Shown: positions 1 to 6,638 of the stretch, in pieces | Layout: each line of letters begins with the position of its first letter | Position numbering within the stretch: position 1 is the first letter of the stretch | NCBI GenBank assembly: GCA_023255165.1 | Contig: JALRJD010000333.1 | Location: 1 to 9,259, forward strand | Direction of reading: 5' to 3' | DNA length: 9,259 nt | Origin: Porticoccaceae bacterium | GTDB lineage: Bacteria > Pseudomonadota > Gammaproteobacteria > Pseudomonadales > Porticoccaceae | Notes under the pieces: generated by a model | The model's input: the letters and a program-made list of their open reading frames with translations, nothing else | Told to the model about the DNA's origin: nothing | The model's database searches: none | Position numbers and translations under genes: made by a program

Positions 1-53
1 AATACGCTGAACAAACCATGAAGAAACTGGATGTGGTGCGCAAATCAGCCTAA
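1..53 (+). CDS. C-terminal end of an upstream gene (partial)
   Basis: From base 3 an open frame reads YAEQTMKKLDVVRKSA and stops at TAA (51-53). Only 16 residues are visible, so the family cannot be recognised. The gap to the next start is 45 bases and AT-rich, with no evident terminator, so this may be the preceding gene of the same operon. It could also be a chance open frame, since so short a stretch proves little. The polar, Lys/Arg-rich end does not resemble a PEP-CTERM-type sorting signal. Confidence 0.45.
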   Translation, partial: YAEQTMKKLDVVRKSA

Positions 54-80
54 TTTTAAGTAGCAGAAACTGATTTTAAA

Positions 81-98
81 TTAACAACGGACTGTTAA
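81..98 (+). repeat. Short inverted repeat around the ribosome-binding region of the phosphatase gene
   Basis: TTAACA (81-86) and TGTTAA (93-98) are perfect 6-base inverted arms around ACGGAC, the only Shine-Dalgarno-like sequence before the ATG at 99. The right arm abuts the start codon. In RNA this would be a weak AT-rich hairpin presenting or masking the ribosome-binding site; in DNA it could be a small operator. An AT-rich leader can produce such an arrangement by chance. Confidence 0.25.
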
Positions 99-710
99 AT
101 GAACTGGTATTTTTTACGTCACGGGCAAATTAACTCAAACCTGAATCATGTCTATTCGGGCCGCAGCGATGAGCCGCTCAACAAGGTTGGCATTGAGCAG
201 GCTCAGCGTGCCGCGGAGTTGGTGGCATCAAAATCGATCGATCGGGTGATCTCAAGTCCGCTGGCCCGCGCGGGCCAGACCGCGACCATTATTGGCTCGG
301 CAAATGGCCTCAAGGTGACATTTGATCAGGCCTTCAATGAAATGGCATTTGGCCCCTGGGAGGGGCTGAGTGAAGAGCGTATCAAACAGCAGTATCCGCT
401 TGAGTGGGTGCTGTGGAATTCGCAGCCGCACAAATTAATGTTGCATGGTCGCGAGACTCTTGAGCAGTTGCAGACTCGCGTGGTTCATGGCATGCAGCAT
501 ATCGAAGCTGAGGGCGTCGGCAGCAATATTTTAGTTGTCAGCCATGTGGCGGTGATTCGGGTGGCGATTCTCTATGCCGAAGGCCGGCCGCTGTCCGAGT
601 ACAAGACCGTTGCTGTGGACAACTGTCAGCTGTTTCCGGTGCGGATAGGCGAACAGGCGCTGCTGGCGTCGCGCAGGCTGGGCGGAAAAGTGCGGGAAGT
701 TGCCCGGTGA
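99..710 (+). CDS. Histidine phosphatase family protein (phosphoglycerate mutase / CobC-like)
   Basis: A 203-residue cytosolic enzyme of the branch-1 histidine phosphatase superfamily, which removes phosphate through a phosphohistidine intermediate. The N-terminal LRHGQ motif gives the nucleophile His8 next to Arg7. SSPLARAGQTA carries the phosphate-binding Arg57, the FNEMAFGPWEG segment carries the likely acid Glu81, and VVSHVAVIR supplies the second histidine, His149. All core residues are present and the length is normal. The family includes alpha-ribazole phosphatase (CobC) and sugar phosphatases, and the substrate cannot be read from sequence. No cobalamin gene is visible. The stop overlaps the next gene, a nucleotidyltransferase, so I infer dephosphorylation of a sugar-phosphate intermediate in activated-sugar synthesis. 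The Shine-Dalgarno before ATG 99 is weak (ACGGAC), but the catalytic motif begins at residue 6, so the start cannot be much later. Confidence 0.93.
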   Translation: MNWYFLRHGQINSNLNHVYSGRSDEPLNKVGIEQAQRAAELVASKSIDRVISSPLARAGQTATIIGSANGLKVTFDQAFNEMAFGPWEGLSEERIKQQYPLEWVLWNSQPHKLMLHGRETLEQLQTRVVHGMQHIEAEGVGSNILVVSHVAVIRVAILYAEGRPLSEYKTVAVDNCQLFPVRIGEQALLASRRLGGKVREVAR

Positions 711-1408
711 AGGCGGCACTGTTAATTGCCGGGCTGGGTACACGCCTGCGGCCACTGACCCATTCAACACCCAAGTGCCTGCTGCCGATACAGGGAGTGC
801 CGCTGCTATCAATCTGGTTTGAAAAGCTGGTCGCCGCGGGGGTGACTGAGGTTTTGATCAACACCCACTGGCTGGCGGAGCAGGTGGTTGAATTTGTCGC
901 CAGCTCAACGCCGGCGGGTTTGCAGGTAACTACCTTTTATGAACCCAGACTGCTCGGCAGTGCCGGAACTCTGATCGCCAACCGTGACTTTTTTGGCGAC
1001 GATGCCTTTTTTATTATCTATGGCGACAACCTCTCCGATGTTGATCTCGCCGATCTTCACGCTGCTCATCGACGCTATCGCCCACTGCTAACTCTGGGCA
1101 CTTTTGCCGCGGAATTTCCCGAGCGCTGCGGCATTGCCGAAGTGGACGCGCAGGGCGTGGTTCAGGGTTTTGTTGAGAAGCCACAGCACCCGCGTTCAAA
1201 CCGCGCCGCGGCTGGCATCTATATGGCGGAGCCCGCTATTTTTGATTATTTCCCCGAGCCGCTGCCGGCATCGGTGCTGGACCTCAGCTTTGATGTTATT
1301 CCAAAACTGGTGGGGCAGATGCGCAACTATCCGATCAATCAGCTGATTGATATTGGCACTCCGGAAAACTACCGCCTCGCCAATGGAGGTCTACTGTGCA
1401 AGAGCTGA
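707..1408 (+). CDS. Sugar-phosphate nucleotidyltransferase (HddC/RmlA/MurU-like)
   Basis: A 233-residue nucleotidyltransferase that would join a sugar 1-phosphate to an NTP, giving an NDP-sugar and pyrophosphate. The signature AGLGTRLRPLT (residues 8-18) followed by PK (22-23) is the nucleotide-binding loop with the catalytic Arg and Lys. EPRLLGSAGTL (79-89) contacts base and sugar. Asp107 in YGDNL and Asp215 in DIGTPENY are the expected metal ligands, and GFVEKP (154-159) is the sugar-binding strand. It lacks the C-terminal hexapeptide acyltransferase domain of GlmU, and its length fits the short MurU/HddC-type enzymes. The start is GTG at 707, overlapping the phosphatase stop by four bases (GTGA), which indicates translational coupling. 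Substrate specificity is open: heptose-1-P, mannose-1-P, glucose-1-P and MurNAc-1-P are all possible. The exosortase context points to polysaccharide synthesis. Confidence 0.93.
   Translation: MKAALLIAGLGTRLRPLTHSTPKCLLPIQGVPLLSIWFEKLVAAGVTEVLINTHWLAEQVVEFVASSTPAGLQVTTFYEPRLLGSAGTLIANRDFFGDDAFFIIYGDNLSDVDLADLHAAHRRYRPLLTLGTFAAEFPERCGIAEVDAQGVVQGFVEKPQHPRSNRAAAGIYMAEPAIFDYFPEPLPASVLDLSFDVIPKLVGQMRNYPINQLIDIGTPENYRLANGGLLCKS
1385..1390 (+). promoter_or_regulatory. Strong ribosome-binding site deciding a GTG start
   Basis: GGAGGT lies five bases upstream of GTG 1396, inside the end of the nucleotidyltransferase gene. It is the best Shine-Dalgarno match in the operon. It supports the GTG start over the in-frame ATG at 1444, and hence a 13-base overlap with the upstream coding region. 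Confidence 0.75.
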
Positions 1409-2514
1409 GTGGAGATAAAACCAGCCGCGCCTGTTGGAGCCTGATGGGGCTGCCATTTGATCAGGTGGACTCGGGGCAGGCGGTAGAGATTATCGATCGG
1501 GCGATTAAAGCCCGGCGCAAATGTTTTCTCTCAACGCCAAACTTAAATTTTATTGTCCAGGCGAAACGCGACCAGTCATTTTTTCAGTCTGTGCTGTTTA
1601 GCGATCTGGTGGTGGCGGATGGGATGCCGGTGATCTGGACGGCGAGGCTGTTGGGCATTCCGTTGAAAAGCCGGGTTGCCGGGTCGTCGCTGTTTGAAAT
1701 TTTGCAAAATACCCGTCGTGACAAACCGATCTCGGTGTTCTTTTTTGGTGGCCAGGGAACCGCTGCCCGTGATGCCGCCGAAAATCTCAACCGCAAGTCT
1801 GTTGGCATGATCGCCTGTGGCGCGCTGAATCCCGGCACTGGTTCGGTTGAGAGCATGAGCAGCGACGAGATTATCGAACTGATCAATCGCGCCGAGCCGG
1901 ACTTTCTGGTGGTGGCGCTGGGGGCGAAAAAGGGTCAGCAGTGGATTATGCGCAACCGCGAGCGGCTCAACGCACTGGTGATCAGCCATCTGGGCGCGGT
2001 GGTGAACTTTGTCGGCGACAGCGTGCAGCGTGCGCCGCTACGTTGGCAGCAACTGGGGTTGGAGTGGCTGTGGCGCATTGTTCAGGAGCCGCTGTTGTGG
2101 AAGCGCTATTTCTTCGATGGGCTGTGGTTTTTGCGCTTTATGGTCAGCCATGTGTTGCCGCTGGCGATCTATCAGAAATGTTTGCGTCGCACCGCCAGCG
2201 AGGGTCTGTCACTGGATATGGTCGCTGATCGGGGTGACGGCATGCGCCTGGTGTTGGCCGGTTCGGCAACGGTTGCCGATGGTGCGCTGCTGAAGTCGAG
2301 CTGTCTGCGGTTGCTCGATGAGCTGCAACCGGGGGCCAGAGTCTCCGTCGATTGTGCCAATTTGGACTATATTGATAGTTCCGCGCTGGGCACCTTGATG
2401 CTGTTAAAGGCTAATATCTTGCGCCGCGGCGGTGGCTTTGAGCTCTGTCATCTGAACACGCGGATCAAGCGTCTGGTGCATCTGCACGGCGCGGATGAGT
2501 TTTTATTGGAGTAG
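1396..2514 (+). CDS. WecG/TagA/CpsF family glycosyltransferase with C-terminal STAS domain
   Basis: A 372-residue two-domain protein. Residues about 15-240 are a GT26 glycosyltransferase, the family that adds a sugar to undecaprenyl-diphosphate-linked GlcNAc in antigen, teichoic acid and exopolysaccharide synthesis. Visible motifs are STPNLNF (46-52, the Thr/Asn substrate pocket), VVADGMPV (72-79, with Asp75 at the position proposed as general base in TagA), SRVAG (92-96), and the C-terminal membrane-targeting block QRAPLRW...GLEWLWRIVQEP..KRYF (211-239). A hydrophobic stretch (240-258) probably sits at the inner membrane. Residues about 280-372 form a STAS domain (anti-sigma-factor-antagonist / SpoIIAA fold), with VSVDCANLDYIDSSALGTLM (317-336) aligning with the phosphorylatable DSSG segment of SpoIIAA; Ser328/Ser329 are retained and Gly is replaced by Ala330. 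GT26 enzymes usually end soon after the EWLWR block, so the STAS domain is an added module of unknown role, perhaps partner binding or phospho-control. No frameshift or linker anomaly is visible at the fusion. Confidence 0.93.
   Translation: MQELSGDKTSRACWSLMGLPFDQVDSGQAVEIIDRAIKARRKCFLSTPNLNFIVQAKRDQSFFQSVLFSDLVVADGMPVIWTARLLGIPLKSRVAGSSLFEILQNTRRDKPISVFFFGGQGTAARDAAENLNRKSVGMIACGALNPGTGSVESMSSDEIIELINRAEPDFLVVALGAKKGQQWIMRNRERLNALVISHLGAVVNFVGDSVQRAPLRWQQLGLEWLWRIVQEPLLWKRYFFDGLWFLRFMVSHVLPLAIYQKCLRRTASEGLSLDMVADRGDGMRLVLAGSATVADGALLKSSCLRLLDELQPGARVSVDCANLDYIDSSALGTLMLLKANILRRGGGFELCHLNTRIKRLVHLHGADEFLLE
2206..2511 (+). other. STAS domain region of the glycosyltransferase
   Basis: This stretch encodes residues 271-372 of the fused protein. 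It shows the STAS pattern: a first strand with a Gly (MRLVLAGSATV), a helix (LLKSSCLRLLDEL), the strand VSVDCANLDYI, the DSSALGTLM helix start (codons from 2374), a further strand (FELCHL) and a final helix (RIKRLVHLHG). It is in frame and continuous with the GT26 domain. It is listed separately because the fusion is the unusual part of the gene. Confidence 0.85.
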
Positions 2515-2517
2515 TCG

Positions 2518-4158
2518 ATGGTTTCCACGGACGTGAATAATAGCAACGGTAAAACAGGCGTGATTTTCAGCAACCGGGCGATGCTTGTGTTGCTGCTGGC
2601 ACTGGTATTGAGTGTTTGGCTCTACTGGGATGGGCTGGCCGAGGCGGTGTTGCGCTGGCAGCTTCAGGAAGAGTACAGCCACGGTTATATTATCCCGCTG
2701 GTGTCGCTGTATATTCTCTGGGAACGGCGCTTTCAAATTGCCGTCAGTTACAAACATTACTCTTGGTGGGGCTTGCCCATTATTGCCGTGGCTCTGGCGA
2801 TTCTGTTGGTGGGGGAAATCAGTGCGCTCTACGTGCTGATTCACTATTCATTTATTTTATTGCTGCTGGGGCTGTCGATTGGCTTTTTGGGTTCGGCCGC
2901 GCGCCATACCTGGGTGCCGATTGTGCTGCTCGGTTTTGCTGTGCCGTTGCCTTTTATTATTGAGGTGGTGCTGACCTCAAAGCTGCAATTGCTCTCTTCC
3001 CAGTTGGGCGTGGAAATGATCCGCCTCTGTCGCATCCCGGTTTTTCTGAGTGGCAATATTATCGATCTGGGTAATTATCAATTGCAGGTGGTCGAGGCTT
3101 GCAGTGGTCTGCGCTATCTTTTTCCGTTGATGAGCCTTGGTTTTATTGGCGCCTATCTGTATCAGGCGGCGCTGTGGAAAAAAATAGTCCTGTTTCTGTC
3201 TACGGTTCCGATCACCATTTTTATGAATAGTCTGCGTATCGCAATTACCGGTCTGCTGGTGGATCACTGGGGCACTGAAATGGCCGAAGGCTTTCTGCAT
3301 GATTTTGAAGGCTGGCTGATCTTTATGGCCTGCGGCGGGTTGCTGTTGCTGGAAGTGCTGTTGATGGAGCTGCTGACCACAGGCCAGAGTATCCGTCAGG
3401 CTTTTGCGGTGCCCCAGTTATCCACCAGCAGTCAGGCCGGTGCGGAACATCATTCGGCAGGGTGTGCCCCAGGGTTCAAAGTGCCACTGCCGATTATCGC
3501 GGCAATTCCGTTGTTGATAATTGGCCTGGTGGTGCTCGGTCTGGTTGAGTCGCGGGAAGAAAATTCTCAGTTGGAAGACACTCGCCTGGCGACCTTTCCG
3601 CTGCAGTTGGGCGAGTGGGTCGGGCGCGATGACAGCATCAATCTCGAGGTCGCCGAAAAACTGGGTTTTACCGAATATGTGATGATCAATTATCACAATG
3701 CCGAGCAGCGGCCGGTTAATTTTTATGTTGCTTATTATGCTTCCCAGCGCAAAGGAGTGTCGCCCCATTCACCGAAAGTCTGCATTCCCGGCGGCGGTTG
3801 GGAGATCGCTGATTTTTCCCGCTCCAGCGTTGATCAGATGCCGGTCAACCGTGCGTTGATTCGCAAAGGGATGCAGGATCAGATTGTCTATTATTGGTTC
3901 GAGGAGCGCGGTGTTCCGGTGGCCAATGAATATATTAAAAAGTGGATGCTGTTCAAGGATGCACTTTTTCTTAATCGTACCGATGGCTCATTGATCAGAG
4001 TCACCACGCCGGTGATGAGCGATGAGACTATGTTGGATGCCGACCGTCGCGCACAGGCGTTTATTCGTGCCAGTCGCGATCAATTAGCAGAGCTGTTACC
4101 AGCTCGAACTTTACCAGCCCGAATTTTACCGCAACAGGTTCCAGAGGAAATAAAATGA
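2518..4158 (+). CDS. xrtD: Exosortase fused to EpsI domain (probable VPLPA-CTERM type, XrtD)
   Basis: A 546-residue inner-membrane protein. Residues about 20-290 are a multi-spanning exosortase, a predicted cysteine protease/transpeptidase that cleaves C-terminal sorting signals. The triad is visible: Cys195 in VVEACSGLRYLFP, Arg240 in MNSLRIAITG and His261 in FLHDFEGW. Another conserved stretch is EEYSHGYIIP (51-60). After a polar linker (295-320) comes a membrane segment (about 322-343) and then an EpsI domain (about 355-520): FPLQLGEWVG (360-369) and YYASQRKGVSPHSPKVCIPG (406-425). XrtA usually has EpsI as a separate or differently arranged protein; from memory, a single-chain exosortase + EpsI of about 520-550 residues fits XrtD, hence the tentative symbol. 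The start ATG 2518 follows the previous stop by three bases, with TTGGAG (2506-2511) as ribosome-binding site. The end overlaps the TPR gene by ATGA. Membership of the exosortase family is near certain; the subtype is about 0.6. Confidence 0.93.
   Translation: MVSTDVNNSNGKTGVIFSNRAMLVLLLALVLSVWLYWDGLAEAVLRWQLQEEYSHGYIIPLVSLYILWERRFQIAVSYKHYSWWGLPIIAVALAILLVGEISALYVLIHYSFILLLLGLSIGFLGSAARHTWVPIVLLGFAVPLPFIIEVVLTSKLQLLSSQLGVEMIRLCRIPVFLSGNIIDLGNYQLQVVEACSGLRYLFPLMSLGFIGAYLYQAALWKKIVLFLSTVPITIFMNSLRIAITGLLVDHWGTEMAEGFLHDFEGWLIFMACGGLLLLEVLLMELLTTGQSIRQAFAVPQLSTSSQAGAEHHSAGCAPGFKVPLPIIAAIPLLIIGLVVLGLVESREENSQLEDTRLATFPLQLGEWVGRDDSINLEVAEKLGFTEYVMINYHNAEQRPVNFYVAYYASQRKGVSPHSPKVCIPGGGWEIADFSRSSVDQMPVNRALIRKGMQDQIVYYWFEERGVPVANEYIKKWMLFKDALFLNRTDGSLIRVTTPVMSDETMLDADRRAQAFIRASRDQLAELLPARTLPARILPQQVPEEIK
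3481..3558 (+). other. Internal VPLP + hydrophobic segment + Arg, between exosortase and EpsI domains
   Basis: Residues 322-347 begin VPLPII and continue with a hydrophobic run (AAIPLLIIGLVVLGLV) and then ESREE. This resembles the three parts of a VPLPA-CTERM sorting signal (VPLP motif, membrane helix, charged Arg end), but it is in the middle of the chain. The simple reading is the signal-anchor helix that normally begins EpsI domains. The VPLP start may be chance, because Pro at the head of a membrane helix is common. Confidence 0.4.
4096..4140 (+). repeat. 15-bp tandem repeat at the 3' end of the exosortase gene
   Basis: Two 15-base units (4096-4110 and 4111-4125) match at 13 of 15 positions. 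A third, diverged unit (4126-4140) keeps TTACC at its start and TT at its end. They encode the pentapeptides LPART, LPARI and LPQQV just before the C-terminal PEEIK. The repeat is in frame and lies immediately before the ribosome-binding site (AGAGGA, 4143-4148) of the TPR gene. It looks like a local slippage duplication in an unconserved tail. Confidence 0.7.
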
Positions 4159-6563
4159 GCGCAAAAGCAATCAAACTTTTTTGCAGTCAGTTGAGTCGAT
4201 TATTGATTGTCGCGGTTTTTCTTTTGTCCGTGTCCGCATGTAGCGGTTCAAAAGAAGAGGCCGCCAATCGCTATTTAAACAGCGGCATAGAATTATTCAG
4301 CGAGGGCGAGTTATCCAAAGCCAGTGTTGAGTTGCGCAATGCGTTGCAGATCGACCCCAAACTTGCCAGTGCCTATTACTATCTCGCATTGATTTCCGAG
4401 CAGCAGCAAAATTGGAAGGCGCTGTTTAAAAATCTTTCCAAAGTCGAGCAGCTCGACCCCAACCATGTGCAGGCAAAAATTAAACTCGCCTATCTCTACC
4501 TGTTAGCCAAACAGCCGGACACAGCACTGGAAAAGGCCGATTTTATTCTTGCCCTGGATAAAGACAATGCTGAGGCCTATGCGATTAAAGCATCGGCCTA
4601 TCTGCAGAAAGAGCTCTATGACGTGGCCATGGAATATATCGACAAAGCGATTGAGCAGGATAGCGAGTCCGCTGAAATCGCTTCGATCAAGGTCTCTATT
4701 TTGCACAAACAGGGTGACACCCGGGCTGCGCTGGCGATGCTGTCAAAACTGCTCGAGCGCGAAGGAAATGATCTGCACCTGCTGTTACTGCGTGCCGAAA
4801 TCAATGAGGAGATAAACGATGTGGTGGCGATGGAAGCGGACTACCGCACCCTGATTGCGACCAACCGTGACGAAAAAGCCTTTTATCTGAAACTGGCGAA
4901 GTTGCTCAATGACAGTCAGCGCGTCGATGAGGCAATTGAGGTGCTGCGGCAATATCTGCAGCGCAACAAAACCGACACCCAGGTGCGCATGGTGATTGTC
5001 GATGTGCTGTCTGGCAAGGATTTTCAGGCGGGTAAGGAGTTGCTCGACCAATATATTGCCGTGGACCCGAAAAATGCCGAACTGCGCTTTTTCATGATCG
5101 ATAGATTGTCGGCCATGGACAATAAGGCACAGATGCTTCTGGAGCTGGAAAAAATTATTAATGGCGACTTTGAAGGGCAGGATCTGTTTCGCGCCAAGGC
5201 CCTGAAGGCCGACCTGCTGTTGAGTGCCGGGCAGAATGAAAAGGCGCTGCAACTGGTCAATGAAATTCTCGCTGTGGACAGAGCCTTTGAGCAGGCACTG
5301 CTGGTGCGTGCCCGTTATCATCTGCTGGCGGAAGATATTGATTCCGTGGTCAGCGACTTGCGCACGGTGCTGCGCAACAATCCGGAATCGGAAACGGCAC
5401 TGGTGATGCTGGCCAATGCTTATCTCAGTTCCGGCTCCAGTCAGCTGGCGGATGATACCTTCCGCAAGGTGCTGGATATTAATCCGGGCAATGTCGATGC
5501 GGCGGTGCCGGTGATTCAGAGTCTGCTGCAAAAAAATGATATCGATCGCTCAGAACGGCTGATTGAAAATGCGCTGTCGCGATCCCCCGACAATGATGTG
5601 CTGTTGTCGATTTTGGCGCAGATTAAATTATCCAAAAAGGATTATGCCGGCTCGGAAAAAGTGGTCTCGCGAATTGATAAAAATGGCCGCAATCCGGCCT
5701 TTAGCCACTACCTTTCCGGGCGCTCGTTGCAGGCGCAGGAAGAGTACAAGGAGGCCATTGAACAGTATAAACAGGCCCTGGCGGTCAATCCCGATCTGGG
5801 TCGCGCGCTGGAGGGGTTGACCACTTCCCACCTGCGCATTGGCCAGGAGCAAAAGCTGCTTGAATATCTGCGCGAGTTCCGCAGCGACAACCCGGATAAT
5901 ATGATGGCGCTGTCGATTATGGCCTCGCTTTACAGCCGCAAAGATGATCATCAAACCGCGATTGAGCTGTTGCAGCAGGGGCTCAATGATCAGCCCGGCT
6001 GGATCAATGGCTACACCGCATTGGCAACCAATTATCGCGCCATGGGTGACAGTCAGGCGGCGATAGACAGTCTTGAGCGGGGGCTGAAAGCGGCGCCCGA
6101 GAGTACATTATTAAAAATGCTGCTGGCGTCGTCTTACGAAAAATCAACTGACAAGGCCCGGGCTGTTGAGCTCTACGAAGAGATTCTCAAGGCCAACCCG
6201 GATCATCAGGTGGTTATCAACAATCTCGCCAGTTTGCTGACAGATGAATTTGCCACACCGGAAAATATTCGTCGTGCGGTGTCGCTCACCGAGCGCTTCG
6301 CCGATTCCGAGCAACCCTATTTTGCCGACACTTACGCCTGGGCGCTGATTAAATCCGGCAAGCCGGAGATGGCGCAGCCGATTCTGGAGAAAGTTATCAA
6401 GATGGCGCCGGCGGTGGCTATTTTTCACTATCACCAGGCTATTGGATTGAGTCGTATGGGTCGCCCGGAAGAGGCGAAAAAGGCGCTGCTGGTGGCGCGG
6501 GACAAGGCTGCTTCGAACGATTCACTGCAGCGGGCTATAGCGACAGCATTAACCGAATTGTAG
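4155..6563 (+). CDS. prsT: TPR-repeat lipoprotein of exosortase systems (PrsT-like)
   Basis: An 802-residue predicted outer-membrane lipoprotein. The N-terminus is a lipoprotein signal: Lys and Arg residues, a hydrophobic core (LLIVAVFLLSVSA, 16-28), then Cys29 in the lipobox VSAC. Ser at +2 rather than Asp suggests sorting to the outer membrane. The rest is almost entirely tetratricopeptide repeats of about 34 residues, roughly 20 in number, with typical units such as AANRYLNSGIELFSEGELSK (36-55) and YKEAIEQYKQALAVNPDLGR in the middle. Such an array is a periplasmic protein-protein scaffold. Its place directly after the exosortase, sharing ATGA, matches the TPR lipoprotein (PrsT) known from PEP-CTERM/exosortase loci, proposed to help polysaccharide assembly or export. 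It is somewhat shorter than the roughly 900-residue PrsT proteins I recall. TPR proteins are hard to assign by sequence alone, so the name rests partly on context. It ends the operon (TAG 6561-6563). Confidence 0.9.
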   Translation: MSAKAIKLFCSQLSRLLIVAVFLLSVSACSGSKEEAANRYLNSGIELFSEGELSKASVELRNALQIDPKLASAYYYLALISEQQQNWKALFKNLSKVEQLDPNHVQAKIKLAYLYLLAKQPDTALEKADFILALDKDNAEAYAIKASAYLQKELYDVAMEYIDKAIEQDSESAEIASIKVSILHKQGDTRAALAMLSKLLEREGNDLHLLLLRAEINEEINDVVAMEADYRTLIATNRDEKAFYLKLAKLLNDSQRVDEAIEVLRQYLQRNKTDTQVRMVIVDVLSGKDFQAGKELLDQYIAVDPKNAELRFFMIDRLSAMDNKAQMLLELEKIINGDFEGQDLFRAKALKADLLLSAGQNEKALQLVNEILAVDRAFEQALLVRARYHLLAEDIDSVVSDLRTVLRNNPESETALVMLANAYLSSGSSQLADDTFRKVLDINPGNVDAAVPVIQSLLQKNDIDRSERLIENALSRSPDNDVLLSILAQIKLSKKDYAGSEKVVSRIDKNGRNPAFSHYLSGRSLQAQEEYKEAIEQYKQALAVNPDLGRALEGLTTSHLRIGQEQKLLEYLREFRSDNPDNMMALSIMASLYSRKDDHQTAIELLQQGLNDQPGWINGYTALATNYRAMGDSQAAIDSLERGLKAAPESTLLKMLLASSYEKSTDKARAVELYEEILKANPDHQVVINNLASLLTDEFATPENIRRAVSLTERFADSEQPYFADTYAWALIKSGKPEMAQPILEKVIKMAPAVAIFHYHQAIGLSRMGRPEEAKKALLVARDKAASNDSLQRAIATALTEL

Positions 6564-6611
6564 CGACTAATAATAAGCAAAGGCCTATGATGTAAATTCG
6601 GCCGCCGATCT

Positions 6612-6635
6612 GGCTTATCCATGAATGGATAAGCC
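6612..6635 (+). terminator. Perfect 11-bp inverted repeat after the exosortase operon (possible terminator or operator)
   Basis: GGCTTATCCAT (6612-6622) and ATGGATAAGCC (6625-6635) are exact reverse complements separated by GA; a T-G pair can extend the stem by one. The hairpin begins 49 bases after the TPR gene's stop. The following bases (GCGTTGTTTGT) are T-rich but not a clean run of T, so it is at best a modest intrinsic terminator. As DNA the same 24-base palindrome is a good size for a dimeric regulator, and it lies just upstream of a promoter candidate and a LuxR-type regulator gene, so an operator is an equally fair reading. Confidence 0.5.
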
Positions 6636-6638
6636 GCG

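Noticed and set aside
18..53. ATG at 18 as the start of a tiny gene (MKKLDVVRKSA)
   Set aside because: Eleven codons, no ribosome-binding site, and in frame with an open stretch from base 3, so the tail of a longer upstream gene is the better reading.
538..864. Minus-strand open frames across the phosphatase/nucleotidyltransferase junction
   Set aside because: Both sense genes have intact catalytic motifs in this stretch, and the antisense products are low-complexity and Pro/Arg/Ser-rich.
1941..2293. Short + strand open frames in other phases inside the glycosyltransferase gene
   Set aside because: They overlap conserved GT26 and STAS sequence and give Trp/Cys/Arg-rich translations typical of wrong-frame reading.
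4096..4125. LPART/LPARI as a Gram-positive sortase (LPXTG) signal
   Set aside because: The Gly and the Thr position do not fit, no hydrophobic helix and basic tail follow, and the protein ends a few residues later.
4785..5531. A 248-codon open frame on the minus strand inside the TPR gene
   Set aside because: It is the antisense shadow of a clear TPR coding region; its translation is rich in His and Gln, as expected from reversed codons, and has no recognisable domain or ribosome-binding site.
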